From assembly GCA_934490165.1 (NCBI GenBank), contig CAKSTB010000002.1, positions 186,001 through 250,000 on the forward strand: 64,000 nucleotides of DNA. Reading direction: 5' to 3'. Within the stretch, counting starts at the first letter, position 1. Each line of letters opens with the position of its first letter. Shown piece after piece: positions 6,766-15,972 of the stretch. The translations under genes and the position numbers were made by a program. A model generated the notes under the pieces. It searched no databases. It was not told where the DNA came from and was given only the letters and a program-made list of their open reading frames with translations. The stretch comes from an uncultured Ruminiclostridium sp. Lineage in GTDB: Bacteria; Bacillota; Clostridia; Oscillospirales; Ruminococcaceae.

Positions 6766-9288
6766 TTACTTTGAAACCTTGACCTTAACGCCAAGCTTCT
6801 TGCTTTCCTTGTAAGGACGAACGAGAAGGTAGATAAGAGCGGCAAGGATAAGCACTGCAACGATAAGACCGATGATATCGCCGACACCTGAAAGAGCGCC
6901 TGTGAAGAGCTTACCGAAGTAGTTGATCATAAGAGCGATTACATAAGCGAAACCGCACTCATAACCGATTGCGAACCAGAACCACTTAGCGTTGTTCATT
7001 TCACGTTTGATAGCACCCATTGCAGCAAAGCAAGGAGCACAGAGGAGGTTGAATACGAGGAATGACATACCGGTTACTGCTGTGAAGCTTGAAGCGAGTG
7101 TCTGCCATACTGTAGCATCGCCGCTTCCGTAGAGGATACCCATTGTCGCAACGATGTTTTCCTTTGCAACAAGACCCGTAACAGCCGCAACAGTTGCCTG
7201 CCAGTCGCCCCAGCCGAGAGGAGCGAATATCCAGCAGATAGCCTTACCGATGTTAGCTAAGATACTGCAATCCATCTGTTCTTCCGTGAGCATTGTAAAT
7301 GCACCGTCTACCCAACCGAAGAATGATGTGAACCAAACTACGATAGTTGAAAGGAGGATGATAGTACCTGCCTTCTTGATGAATGACCAGCCACGCTCCC
7401 ACATTGAACGCAGTACGTTACCTACTGTAGGAATGTGGTATGCAGGAAGCTCCATAACAAACGGAGCGGGATCGCCTGCAAACATCTTAGTTTTCTTAAG
7501 AATGATACCTGAAACAATGATTGCCGCCATACCGAGGAAGTATGCGCCTGTTGCGATCCAGGGTGAACCACCGAAGATAGCACCTGCGATCATTGCTATG
7601 AACGGCTGCTTAGCGCCGCAGGGGATAAATGTTGTTGTCATGATCGTCATACGGCGGTCACGTTCGTTTTCAATTGTTCTTGATGCCATGATACCGGGGA
7701 TACCACAACCTGTACCGACAAGGATCGGTATGAATGACTTACCGGAAAGACCGAACTTTCTGAAGATACGGTCAAGTACGAATGCGATACGAGCCATATA
7801 GCCGCAAGCTTCAAGAATAGCAAGCAGAATGAACAGTACGAGCATCTGAGGAACGAAGCCGAGGACTGCACCTACACCGGCGATGATACCGTCAAGGATA
7901 AGACCCTTTAACCAGTCAACGCAGTTTACAGCGTCAAGACCCTGTTCAACAAGTACGGGGATACCGGGTACCCAGACACCGTAGTTTGCGGGATCGGGTT
8001 CTTCAAATGCGCTTTCGCCGCCGTCTTCAAAATACTTAACAGCGTCAAGATATGTGATGCCAAGTGTTGAATCTTCATCGGCATCTGCGGGGATCTCACT
8101 GTAGTAAACTGTAAGCTGGCTTACTTCAAGTGTTTCCTCATCTTCAACGTCAATCTGAACTGAGGGATTTTCGCCTTCGGGCTTGTATGCCTTGAGTTCT
8201 TCAAGAGCAGCGGCAGCGTCAAAGTCTTCGCTGTCAGCCTCAATTGTAACGAAGCCGTTAACAGCTTCCATAGCGTCTGAGTAAGCGCCTGATGCGTCTT
8301 CATAATCGGCAGAACCGATGCTGAATAAGTGCCAGCCGTCACCGAACAGTCCGTCGTTTGCCCAGTCTGTAGCGGCAGAACCTACCGTTACCATTGAGAT
8401 GTAGTAAACGAGGAACATGATTACTGCAAATATCGGGAGAGCTGCAAAACGGTTTGTTACGACCTTATCGATCTTATCCGAGGTTGTCAGCTGACCTGCT
8501 GATTTCTTCTTGTAGCAGCCCTTGATGATCTCTGCTATGTAAACGTATCTTTCGTTTGTGATAATGCTTTCTGCGTCATCGTCAAGCTCTTTTTCAACGT
8601 TCTTGATATCTTCGTCGATGTGAGCCATTACCGAGCTGTCAAGGCCCAGCTTTTCGATAACCTTATCGTCACGCTCAAAGAGCTTGATAGCGTACCATCT
8701 CTGCTGTTCTTCGGGCATTGAGTGTACAGCGGCTTCTTCGATATGTGCGATAGTGTGCTCTACAGGACCTGAGAATGTGTGCATAGGAACTGTCTTGCCG
8801 TTCTTTGCGGCTTCAACTGCTGCGTCGGCAGCTTCCTTTATGCCTGTGCCCTTAAGAGCAGAAATTTCAACTACCTTGCATCCGAGCTCTCTTGAAAGCT
8901 CGTCGATGTTTATCTTATCGCCGTTCTTCTTTACGATATCCATCATATTGATGGCGATTACAACAGGAATACCGAGCTCTGTCAGCTGTGTTGTAAGGTA
9001 AAGGTTTCTTTCAAGGTTAGTACCGTCGATGATATTCAGGATAGCATCGGGGCGCTCTTCAATAAGATAGTTTCTTGCAACTACTTCTTCAAGTGTGTAG
9101 GGTGACAGTGAATAAATACCGGGTAAGTCGGTGATTACTACGCCGTCGCTCTTCTTGAGCTTACCCTCTTTCTTTTCAACGGTAACACCGGGCCAGTTAC
9201 CAACGAACTGGTTTGAACCTGTGAGAGCGTTGAACAATGTGGTTTTGCCGCAGTTAGGGTTACCTGCGAGCGCGATCTTAAGACTCAT
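6766..9288 (-). CDS. feoB: Ferrous iron transporter FeoB
   Basis: An 840-residue ferrous iron permease. The N-terminal G domain has GNPNCGKTT (about 8-16), DLPGIY and the base-recognition motif NMMD (about 113). After a GDI-like helical region comes the membrane domain, with the conserved gate motifs GTGCGIPGIMASR and PCGAKQPF. Between the first two membrane regions (about residues 305-425) lies an insertion unusually rich in Asp/Glu that is predicted to face outward and makes the protein longer than the roughly 670-770 residues common in the family. Ribosome site GAGG lies ten bases before ATG 9288. Operon: feoA, feoA, feoB and the Cys-rich small protein. Confidence 0.95.
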   Translation of the reverse strand: MSLKIALAGNPNCGKTTLFNALTGSNQFVGNWPGVTVEKKEGKLKKSDGVVITDLPGIYSLSPYTLEEVVARNYLIEERPDAILNIIDGTNLERNLYLTTQLTELGIPVVIAINMMDIVKKNGDKINIDELSRELGCKVVEISALKGTGIKEAADAAVEAAKNGKTVPMHTFSGPVEHTIAHIEEAAVHSMPEEQQRWYAIKLFERDDKVIEKLGLDSSVMAHIDEDIKNVEKELDDDAESIITNERYVYIAEIIKGCYKKKSAGQLTTSDKIDKVVTNRFAALPIFAVIMFLVYYISMVTVGSAATDWANDGLFGDGWHLFSIGSADYEDASGAYSDAMEAVNGFVTIEADSEDFDAAAALEELKAYKPEGENPSVQIDVEDEETLEVSQLTVYYSEIPADADEDSTLGITYLDAVKYFEDGGESAFEEPDPANYGVWVPGIPVLVEQGLDAVNCVDWLKGLILDGIIAGVGAVLGFVPQMLVLFILLAILEACGYMARIAFVLDRIFRKFGLSGKSFIPILVGTGCGIPGIMASRTIENERDRRMTIMTTTFIPCGAKQPFIAMIAGAIFGGSPWIATGAYFLGMAAIIVSGIILKKTKMFAGDPAPFVMELPAYHIPTVGNVLRSMWERGWSFIKKAGTIILLSTIVVWFTSFFGWVDGAFTMLTEEQMDCSILANIGKAICWIFAPLGWGDWQATVAAVTGLVAKENIVATMGILYGSGDATVWQTLASSFTAVTGMSFLVFNLLCAPCFAAMGAIKREMNNAKWFWFAIGYECGFAYVIALMINYFGKLFTGALSGVGDIIGLIVAVLILAALIYLLVRPYKESKKLGVKVKVSK

Positions 9289-9368
9289 TAAGATTGTTCC
9301 TCTCTTTCTGTAAACGGCTTAGCTTGCGCTAACCCATTTTGTTAAGCGTTTAAATTCAGGTTGCAGGC

Positions 9369-9590
9369 TTATTCAACCTCAACCATTTCGGCATCGGCCT
9401 TTCTGAGTGAAAGCTCGTAGCCTCTTACGGTTACTTCAACGGGATCGCCTAAAGGTGCTACCTTACGAACGTAAACTTCAACACCCTTTGTAAGACCCAT
9501 ATCCATAATTCTGCGCTTTATCGCGCCTTCACCGTGCAGCTTAACCACCTTGACGGTTTCGCCGACAGTTGCCTGTCTTAATGTCTTCAT
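9369..9590 (-). CDS. feoA: FeoA-domain protein (second copy)
   Basis: A 73-residue SH3-like FeoA protein (TVGETVKVVKLHGEGAIKRR ... MGLTKGVEVYV ... VRGYELSLRKADAEMVEV), the cytosolic partner of FeoB. Start at 9590 because GAGGAGG precedes this ATG; the open frame extends to 9626 without a better site. It lies between the other feoA and feoB, and the two FeoA proteins are clearly different in sequence. Confidence 0.92.
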   Translation of the reverse strand: MKTLRQATVGETVKVVKLHGEGAIKRRIMDMGLTKGVEVYVRKVAPLGDPVEVTVRGYELSLRKADAEMVEVE

Positions 9591-9622
9591 CAGTTTTCCT
9601 CCTCTATCCTCTATCATAAGAA

Positions 9623-9835
9623 TCATATCATGATTCTTTGTGCCATTTCCTTGCTTATCGCAACTCTTGCCTCTTTTACGTTTACGATAAGATTTCCGTT
9701 TACTGTTGTAACGACCTTTACATTACCGCCGACTACAAAGCCTAAGTTTTCAAGATGCTTCTTGACCTCCGGACTTCCGCCGATCTTCTTTATGATGTTT
9801 TCTTCTCCTTCAGATGCAAGTATGAGCGGCATCAT
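9623..9835 (-). CDS. feoA: FeoA-domain protein (first copy)
   Basis: A 70-residue FeoA-like protein (MPLILASEGEE, then KKHLENLGFVVGGNVKVVTTVNGNLIVNVKEARVAISKEMAQRIMI), with GAGGATG before the start. Two tandem feoA genes before feoB are common in Clostridia. It is the first gene of the operon, behind a promoter and leader carrying several TTAG-N6-CTAA boxes. Confidence 0.9.
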   Translation of the reverse strand: MMPLILASEGEENIIKKIGGSPEVKKHLENLGFVVGGNVKVVTTVNGNLIVNVKEARVAISKEMAQRIMI

Positions 9836-9864
9836 AGAACATCATCCTCTCTTTTGTCCTGTGT

Positions 9865-10057
9865 AGCTATCACTAACCGTATTAGTATCTGCTAATCAAA
9901 TTAGAGCTTACTAACTTAGCAAGCAAATAAAAGGTTAGCACTTGCTAACATAAAATATTGTACTCACGACAAGGCAGTTTGTCAAGCAAAATCGAAAATG
10001 CTAAAGCTGTTTACAAAAAGTTTGTCTATTCTAACTTAATTTGTTAGGCTATTCTAA
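9865..10057. promoter_or_regulatory. Cluster of TTAG-N6-CTAA operator boxes
   Basis: Exact palindromic boxes TTAG-N6-CTAA occur at 9884-9897, 9903-9916, 9937-9950 and 10044-10057, and a one-mismatch box (GTAG) at 9865-9878. The three nearest feoA have centres exactly 19 bp apart. The box at 9937-9950 overlaps the predicted feo start site, and those at 9865-9916 lie in the leader. Such stacking suggests a repressor, plausibly iron-responsive. The rest of 9836-10256 holds the tetR promoter and no gene. Confidence 0.75.
9959..9987 (-). promoter_or_regulatory. feo operon promoter
   Basis: Read on the minus strand: -35 TTGACA (9987-9982), 17-bp spacer, -10 TACAAT (9964-9959). Transcription should begin near 9952, inside the first TTAG-N6-CTAA box. 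Confidence 0.8.
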
Positions 10058-10183
10058 CTGTCGATTTGTGTATTTTCCCGAAATCGATTTTACAAGTGCT
10101 GTATATACAGGTAAATACAGAATGTTAAGTTAAGACCGAGAAGCTTTAAGCTTCAAATCATACGAAATTTTTTAATCTGCCTA

Positions 10184-10240
10184 TTGACATTCTAAAAACG
10201 TTGTGCTAAAATCATAACAGTGTTATGAAACAGTGTTATG
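10184..10240 (+). promoter_or_regulatory. tetR promoter with palindromic operator
   Basis: -35 TTGACA (10184-10189), 17-bp spacer, -10 TAAAAT (10207-10212). Directly after it is the palindrome CATAAC-AGT-GTTATG (10213-10227), and a second CAGTGTTATG at 10231-10240. The position suits autorepression by the TetR protein that follows. Confidence 0.75.
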
Positions 10241-10256
10241 AACAGGCGGTGAAAGC

Positions 10257-10877
10257 ATGGCAAAACAGATAGAAGGCGTATACGACAAGTTGCTCCTGTG
10301 CGCTAAAGCCGAATTTCTAGATAAAGGATTCAAAGATGCCTCTCTGCGTACTATCGCCAAAAATGCCGGTACAAGCACAAACTCTATATATGTCCGTTTC
10401 GGCGACAAGGCAGGCTTGTTTGATGCGATAGTAAAACCGCATTACGAAACTGTTATGAACAGATATATAAAAACCCAGGTAGAATTTCAACAGTTACCTG
10501 CCGATGTGCAGCATAACAGCGTAGGACAGGCTTCAGGCGACTGTCTGCACGATATTCTTGATTACTGTTATGAACATCTTGATGAAATGCGCATTATTCT
10601 TACCCGCAGTGACGGAACGAAATATTCTTCGATGGTAGATGAAATGGCGGCAATGGAGGTCGAGGCGACGCACGCCTATCAGCAGACCGCGGAAGAGGCC
10701 GGTTACGGAATGAAGAGTATCGATCCCCACCTTGAGCACATCATAGCGACCGGTATGATAAACACATTTTTTGAGCTTGTTATACACGATGTTCCTTATA
10801 ACGAAGCCGAAACCTACCTCATGGAGATGCGCGATTTCTACACCGCAGGCTGGCTTAAAATCATGGGGCAGTTCTGA
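10257..10877 (+). CDS. TetR/AcrR-family regulator
   Basis: A 206-residue protein with a TetR HTH in residues 10-55 (AKAEFLDKGFKDASLRTIAKNAG, then STNSIYVRFGDKAGLF) and a variable C-terminal ligand domain. It lies upstream of, and in the same direction as, a two-gene ABC transporter, with a weak hairpin (10894-10921) between. It probably controls the transporter, itself, or both. The ligand is unknown. Confidence 0.88.
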   Translation: MAKQIEGVYDKLLLCAKAEFLDKGFKDASLRTIAKNAGTSTNSIYVRFGDKAGLFDAIVKPHYETVMNRYIKTQVEFQQLPADVQHNSVGQASGDCLHDILDYCYEHLDEMRIILTRSDGTKYSSMVDEMAAMEVEATHAYQQTAEEAGYGMKSIDPHLEHIIATGMINTFFELVIHDVPYNEAETYLMEMRDFYTAGWLKIMGQF

Positions 10878-10893
10878 TAATTTTATAAGTAAT

Positions 10894-10921
10894 ACACATA
10901 AAAGCTTTGGTTTTTATGTGT
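10894..10921 (+). terminator. Weak hairpin between tetR and the ABC genes
   Basis: ACACATAAA ... TTTATGTGT followed by TTAATTAC. The stem is AT-rich and the tail is weak, so read-through is likely. Confidence 0.4.
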
Positions 10922-10938
10922 TTAATTACGATATGAAG

Positions 10939-10952
10939 TTAGTTAGTTCTAA
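10939..10952 (+). promoter_or_regulatory. TTAG-N6-CTAA box before the ABC transporter
   Basis: TTAG-TTAGTT-CTAA lies 30 bp before the TTG start, six bases after a weak -10-like TACGAT (10927-10932). It is the same box as in the feo leader, and its position relative to the -10 matches that at feo and at the GNAT gene. Confidence 0.65.
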
Positions 10953-10981
10953 CTTAAATTTATTATTCCGGAGGGATTTTT

Positions 10982-12751
10982 TTGAAGAAACAATCAAACC
11001 TTTCAAGATTGCTGACTTATGCAGGTAAGCGAAAGATACTGTTATATCTTTCGTGGATACTCTCTGCAATAAGCGCGGCAATGGCTCTTATGCCGTTCGT
11101 TCACCTTTGGCTCATTATAAAGCAGGTGATTGAAGTAAACCCCGATTTTTCAAAAGCAACCGACATTGCCGCAAACGGCATGGCGGCTGTTTTCTGGGCT
11201 ATCGGCTCAATGCTTGTTTACATATGCGCTCTTATGTGTTCTCATCTCGGCGCATTCAGAATTGCCGCCAACTTGCGCATCGATGTGATCACTCATATCA
11301 CAAAACTGCCTATAGGTGTCATTGAAAAAGCAGGAAGCGGTAAGCTCAGGAAAACAATAGACGAAGCCCCCGCCGCTACAGAAACCTACCTTGCACACCA
11401 GTTGCCCGACAAGGCAGGCTCAATAGCAACTCCTGCGGTAATGCTTGTCTTTCTGTTCATCTTCGACTGGCGGCTCGGTCTTATCAGCCTTATTCCGGTT
11501 GTCTTTTCATTCTTTATAATGATGAGCATGACGGGAAAAGAAATGCAGAGAAAAATGAAAGAGTATCAGAACGCACTTGACGATATGTCAAACGAGGCTG
11601 TAGAGTACATAAGAGGTATCCCGGTCGTAAAGACCTTCGGACAGACCGTATTTTCATTCAAGAAGTTTAAAACTTCTATCGATCGCTACGGCGAATGGGT
11701 AATATCATATACCAAACAATTACGCATACCTATGATAGTCTACATCACCGTCATAAACGGAATATTTGCGCTTCTTATCCTTGCCGGCATCATATTTACG
11801 CAAGGCGGCGTTGACGGCACATTTCTGCTCAATCTGATATTTTACATTATCTTTACCCCGATAATCGCTACCACTCTTACCAAGATAATGATGTCAAGTG
11901 AAAATGAGATGATAGTAACGGACGCTTTAGGCAGGATCGATACTATCCTCAACGAAAATCCTCTGCCTGAGGGTACAGGCGTTTCTCCTGCCGACAGCTC
12001 GGTAGAGCTTAAGAATGTTACGTTCTCGTACGACAAAAGCAAAAATGTAATTGACGATGTATCTCTCAGGGTCGAGCCGGGACAGACAGTCGCTTTTGTC
12101 GGACCGTCGGGTAGCGGCAAGACTACACTCGCTCAGCTTGTTGTACGCTTCTTCGATACGGATAAGGGTGACGTGATCGTCGGCGGAAGCAACGTAAAGG
12201 ACATACCTAAAAGCACACTTATGGATACGGTTTCCTTTGTGTTCCAGAACAGCAGACTTATAAAGGGAACTATCTACGAAAACGTACTTATGGGCAGACC
12301 CACCGCTACCCGCAATGAAGTCATGGCGGCACTCACAAACGCGCAGTGTATGGATATAATAGAAAAACTCCCCGACAGAGAAAACACGGTCATAGGCACA
12401 GCCGGCATATATCTTTCGGGCGGTGAGCAGCAAAGAATAGCCATAGCAAGAGTAATGCTGAAAAACGCCCCTATTGTAATAATGGACGAAGCAACGGCAT
12501 TTGCCGACCCCGATAACGAAGTCAGGGTGCAACAGGCTATGAGCAAGCTGTCCGAGGGCAGAACCGTAATAATGATAGCTCACAGACTGACCACAGTGCT
12601 CGGTGCAGACAGGATATTTGTGCTTTGTGACGGGAAAATCACCGAAAGCGGCACTGCCGCGGAGCTTACCGCAAGCGGCGGAATGTTCGCCGATATGCTG
12701 AGCGAGTACGAAACCTCGGCTGTATGGAAAGTAAAGGAGGCAAATGTATGA
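10982..12751 (+). CDS. ABC transporter, fused membrane and ATPase subunit 1
   Basis: A 589-residue half-transporter: six-helix ABC membrane domain (about 1-310), then a nucleotide-binding domain with Walker A GPSGSGKTT, signature LSGGEQQR and Walker B VIMDEAT. It starts at TTG with GGAGGG upstream. The D-loop reads FADPD instead of the usual SLD, and the partner subunit has the canonical ASLD, so the heterodimer may have unequal ATP sites. The pair resembles YbtPQ/IrtAB-type and multidrug exporters in layout, and direction of transport cannot be decided from sequence. The TTAG-N6-CTAA box upstream hints at a link with iron or siderophores. Confidence 0.88.
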   Translation: MKKQSNLSRLLTYAGKRKILLYLSWILSAISAAMALMPFVHLWLIIKQVIEVNPDFSKATDIAANGMAAVFWAIGSMLVYICALMCSHLGAFRIAANLRIDVITHITKLPIGVIEKAGSGKLRKTIDEAPAATETYLAHQLPDKAGSIATPAVMLVFLFIFDWRLGLISLIPVVFSFFIMMSMTGKEMQRKMKEYQNALDDMSNEAVEYIRGIPVVKTFGQTVFSFKKFKTSIDRYGEWVISYTKQLRIPMIVYITVINGIFALLILAGIIFTQGGVDGTFLLNLIFYIIFTPIIATTLTKIMMSSENEMIVTDALGRIDTILNENPLPEGTGVSPADSSVELKNVTFSYDKSKNVIDDVSLRVEPGQTVAFVGPSGSGKTTLAQLVVRFFDTDKGDVIVGGSNVKDIPKSTLMDTVSFVFQNSRLIKGTIYENVLMGRPTATRNEVMAALTNAQCMDIIEKLPDRENTVIGTAGIYLSGGEQQRIAIARVMLKNAPIVIMDEATAFADPDNEVRVQQAMSKLSEGRTVIMIAHRLTTVLGADRIFVLCDGKITESGTAAELTASGGMFADMLSEYETSAVWKVKEANV

Positions 12752-14481
12752 TAGAGAAGCTTATGAGAAAATACGCACTTTCAAGACAAGGTGCAAAAGA
12801 CCTTATAAAAGGCTGTCTTGCCTGCGTATTACAGAACCTTTCGTTTATGCCGCCTGTCGCATTGCTTTATTTTATGGTGAGCGATCTTATGGCAGGCACG
12901 ATCACGGGAGAAAGAATATGGTTCTATATAACAGGAATAGTCCTTTGCCTCGCATTCATCGCATTCGCGGCAACGCTACAGTATAACGCGACTTTTTTCG
13001 CAACATATACAGAAAGCGGAGTAAGAAGAATATCACTTGCGGAAAAGCTCAGAAAGCTTCCTCTCTCCTTCTTTGCAAAGCGCGACCTTGCCGATCTGAG
13101 CTCGGCGTTTATGGCTGATTGCGCCTTTCTTGAAACAGCGTTTTCACATTTTATCCCGGAGCTTGTCGGCTCGATAATTTCAACTGTACTTATAGCGCTT
13201 TCACTGTTTATGTTTGACTGGCGAATGGCTCTTGCGGCATTCTGGGTCGTTCCTGTTTCATTTATCATTATGATCTTGTCAAAGAAGATACAGAAAAAGG
13301 TTGCCCGCAAGAATATGAAAGCAAAGCTTGACTGTGCAGACGGCATACAGGAATGTATCGAAACCATCACAGACCTTAAGGCAAACAATGCGGAAGAAAA
13401 ATACCTTGAAAGCGTAAAAGAAAAGATAAAGAATGTCGAACACTGCACTACAACGGCTGAATTTACCACAGCGTCTTTTGTTACCTCGTCATTCACTGTA
13501 CTTAAGCTCGGCATAGGCACTGTCGCTCTTACAGGCGGTATGCTGATAGCCCGGGGAGAGATCGGACTGCTGACATTTTTTATGTTCCTGCTGGTAGCTT
13601 CACGTCTTTATGAGCCGTTACAGGCGGCTTTACAGAACCTTGCCGCAGTGATAAGTGCCGATACGAATATAGCAAGAATGAACGAAATTCTCCTGCATGA
13701 TGAACAAACAGGCACAAATAAGCTTACAAACAACGGTTATGACATACGCTTTGACGATGTAAGCTTCTCATATAAGAACGACGAAAATATTCTGCGCAAT
13801 GTAAGCTTCACCGCGAAGCAGGGTGAAGTCACCGCACTGGTCGGACCGTCCGGCGGCGGCAAGACCACCGTTTCAAGACTCGCCGCACGTTTCTGGGATG
13901 CCGACAGCGGCAAGGTCACAGTCGGCGGCATGGACGTATCGCAGGTCGACCCCGAAACACTGCTTTCGCTCTATTCTATCGTATTCCAGGACGTGACCCT
14001 CTTCAACAATACGATCCTTGAAAATATACGCATTGGCAGAAAGGACGCGACCGATGAAGAGGTAATAGCTGCCGCAAAGCTCGCAAACTGTGATGAATTT
14101 GCCGAAATGCTCCCCGATAAGTGGAACACTGTGATAGGCGAAAACGGCTGTGAGCTGTCAGGCGGCGAACGTCAGCGTATCTCAATAGCAAGAGCATTCC
14201 TTAAAAATTCCCCGATAATACTTCTCGATGAAGCTACCGCGTCGCTCGATGTTGAAAACGAAACGCTTATCCAGTCGGCATTATCCCGCCTTATCAAGGA
14301 TAAGACCGTTCTTGTGATCGCCCACCGCATGAGAACCGTTGCGGGTGCTGACAAGATAGTGGTTCTCGCAGACGGTACGGTCGCCGAGCAGGGCTCACCC
14401 GATGAGCTTTACAAAAACGGCGGTATCTATACCGAGATGGTTGATAAACAGCTTAAGGGAAGCACATGGTCGATAGCGTAA
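12748..14481 (+). CDS. ABC transporter, fused membrane and ATPase subunit 2
   Basis: A 577-residue partner of the preceding subunit: membrane domain about 1-310, then Walker A GPSGGGKTT, signature LSGGERQR, Walker B ILLDEAT and D-loop ASLD. Start at 12748, with AAAGGAGG seven bases upstream; ATG overlaps the preceding stop (ATGA), which indicates translational coupling and equal output for a heterodimer. It ends before a hairpin at 14502-14537. Confidence 0.88.
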   Translation: MIEKLMRKYALSRQGAKDLIKGCLACVLQNLSFMPPVALLYFMVSDLMAGTITGERIWFYITGIVLCLAFIAFAATLQYNATFFATYTESGVRRISLAEKLRKLPLSFFAKRDLADLSSAFMADCAFLETAFSHFIPELVGSIISTVLIALSLFMFDWRMALAAFWVVPVSFIIMILSKKIQKKVARKNMKAKLDCADGIQECIETITDLKANNAEEKYLESVKEKIKNVEHCTTTAEFTTASFVTSSFTVLKLGIGTVALTGGMLIARGEIGLLTFFMFLLVASRLYEPLQAALQNLAAVISADTNIARMNEILLHDEQTGTNKLTNNGYDIRFDDVSFSYKNDENILRNVSFTAKQGEVTALVGPSGGGKTTVSRLAARFWDADSGKVTVGGMDVSQVDPETLLSLYSIVFQDVTLFNNTILENIRIGRKDATDEEVIAAAKLANCDEFAEMLPDKWNTVIGENGCELSGGERQRISIARAFLKNSPIILLDEATASLDVENETLIQSALSRLIKDKTVLVIAHRMRTVAGADKIVVLADGTVAEQGSPDELYKNGGIYTEMVDKQLKGSTWSIA

Positions 14482-14501
14482 TATATTGTAAGTAAACCCA
14501 T

Positions 14502-14537
14502 ACAAAAAGCGGCACCGCATTTTCGCAGTGTCGCTTT
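14502..14537. terminator. Terminator after the ABC operon
   Basis: An imperfect hairpin AAAGCGGCACCGC-ATTTTC-GCAGTGTCGCTTTT, usable from both sides. The minus-strand ATPase gene ends at 14541. Confidence 0.7.
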
Positions 14538-14540
14538 TAC

Positions 14541-15896
14541 TTATGGCATCGGCAGTTTTCTTTGCCTGTCAGACAGATATCTTTTCAGCATAAATGTCAG
14601 AAAATACGGAAATGTAAAAAACTTTCCGTTATATCCTATATTCCTGTTTGCAAGCTTGATACCGTATCTGATATCCGGATATTTTTCCTTATCGACAAGT
14701 GCATTCAGCGAGGGCGTTGAAGCGTCGTCCGCCTTGACCTCAACAGGAATAAGCGAATTGGCATCACGCACGAAAAAATCCATCTCAAGCGTGCCCTTTT
14801 CGTTTCTGTAATAATACAGCTTATAGCCTTGCTTTACCAGCATATCGGCTACAACATTTTCATATATAGCACCTTTATAAGTATTGAAATTTTCGTTGTT
14901 TCTGAGATCTTCCTGAACCTCATCATCGAGCGAACCGATAAGCAGTCCGGTATCCCTGAAATACAGCTTATAATTTGACGGGTCGTAATTGCCCTTAAGC
15001 GGCAATTCGGGCACAGCCATACAATAACACACATTTATTATTCCCGCGTTGTCGAGCCACTCGACAACGCCTATATAATCCCTGCTTCTGGCGGATCTTC
15101 TCACCTTTGATATCTGAAATTTCTTGTTGTCTTTTCCAAGAAAAACAGGTATCTTTCTGTATATATCAAGTACCTTTCCTTTGTCAAGCCCCTGCGCATA
15201 CTTTGTTATATCCTCTTCATAATCAAGCAGGAGCTGCTTTTGCAATCTCAGCGTCCCGCTGTAGTTCTTCTGCTTTATAAACCTGAATACAACAGCGGGC
15301 ATTCCGCCGAGCACCATATATTCGCGGAAATTTTCAAGCATAGCGCTGTACTCGTTATCGGTCAGCGGCGTAATGGTCAACATCTTTTGATAGTACATTT
15401 CAATCTGTTCCGGCTTATATCCCTTAGCCCACAGGTACTCTTCAAAATCAAGTGAGTGCATCTCATAGTCTTCCTTGTACCCCACGCTGTTTGATTCTAT
15501 CTGATTATAATTTATACCCATAAGTGAACCGGAGCATATAACATCATACCTGCCGTCAATGGCGAAAGCTTTGAGTGAGGTAGCGCAATTTATACAGTCC
15601 TGCATTTCATCAAAGAAAATAAGAGTATCGCCCGCCGTAAATTCAAAATCGGGATTTTTTAGCGAAATGTTCCTGATTATTGTATCAACCTCAAACCCAT
15701 CGTCAAAAATACTTTTATACTGCTTCTGAAGCGCAAAATTTATCTCAACAACATTTCTGTAGTTATTGCGTGCAAAGTGCTCAACCGCTTCCGTTTTGCC
15801 TATCTGCCGTGCACCTTTGATTATCAGCGGCAGTTTATCCGCTGAGTTTTTCCACCTGAGCAAAAATTCATCCGTTTTTCTTTTAAGTCGTTCCAT
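14541..15896 (-). CDS. ATP-binding protein with DUF4143 domain
   Basis: A 451-residue AAA-like ATPase with Walker A GARQIGKTE (about 27-35) and Walker B LIFFDEMQ near residue 95, followed by a DUF4143 C-terminal region with a nuclease-like core (EMDFFVRDANSLIPVEVKAD). Such genes are very common singletons in gut anaerobes and the function is not established. Start at 15896, behind GGAGGG; the frame to 15962 has no ribosome site. Its upstream region carries a 32-bp-period repeat array. Confidence 0.85.
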   Translation of the reverse strand: MERLKRKTDEFLLRWKNSADKLPLIIKGARQIGKTEAVEHFARNNYRNVVEINFALQKQYKSIFDDGFEVDTIIRNISLKNPDFEFTAGDTLIFFDEMQDCINCATSLKAFAIDGRYDVICSGSLMGINYNQIESNSVGYKEDYEMHSLDFEEYLWAKGYKPEQIEMYYQKMLTITPLTDNEYSAMLENFREYMVLGGMPAVVFRFIKQKNYSGTLRLQKQLLLDYEEDITKYAQGLDKGKVLDIYRKIPVFLGKDNKKFQISKVRRSARSRDYIGVVEWLDNAGIINVCYCMAVPELPLKGNYDPSNYKLYFRDTGLLIGSLDDEVQEDLRNNENFNTYKGAIYENVVADMLVKQGYKLYYYRNEKGTLEMDFFVRDANSLIPVEVKADDASTPSLNALVDKEKYPDIRYGIKLANRNIGYNGKFFTFPYFLTFMLKRYLSDRQRKLPMP

Positions 15897-15972
15897 TATT
15901 CCCTCCGTTTTTCGTGCAAGATCTGTCGCAACGCGAAATATCGCTTTACAATCAGCTTTCATCTACATTCTA

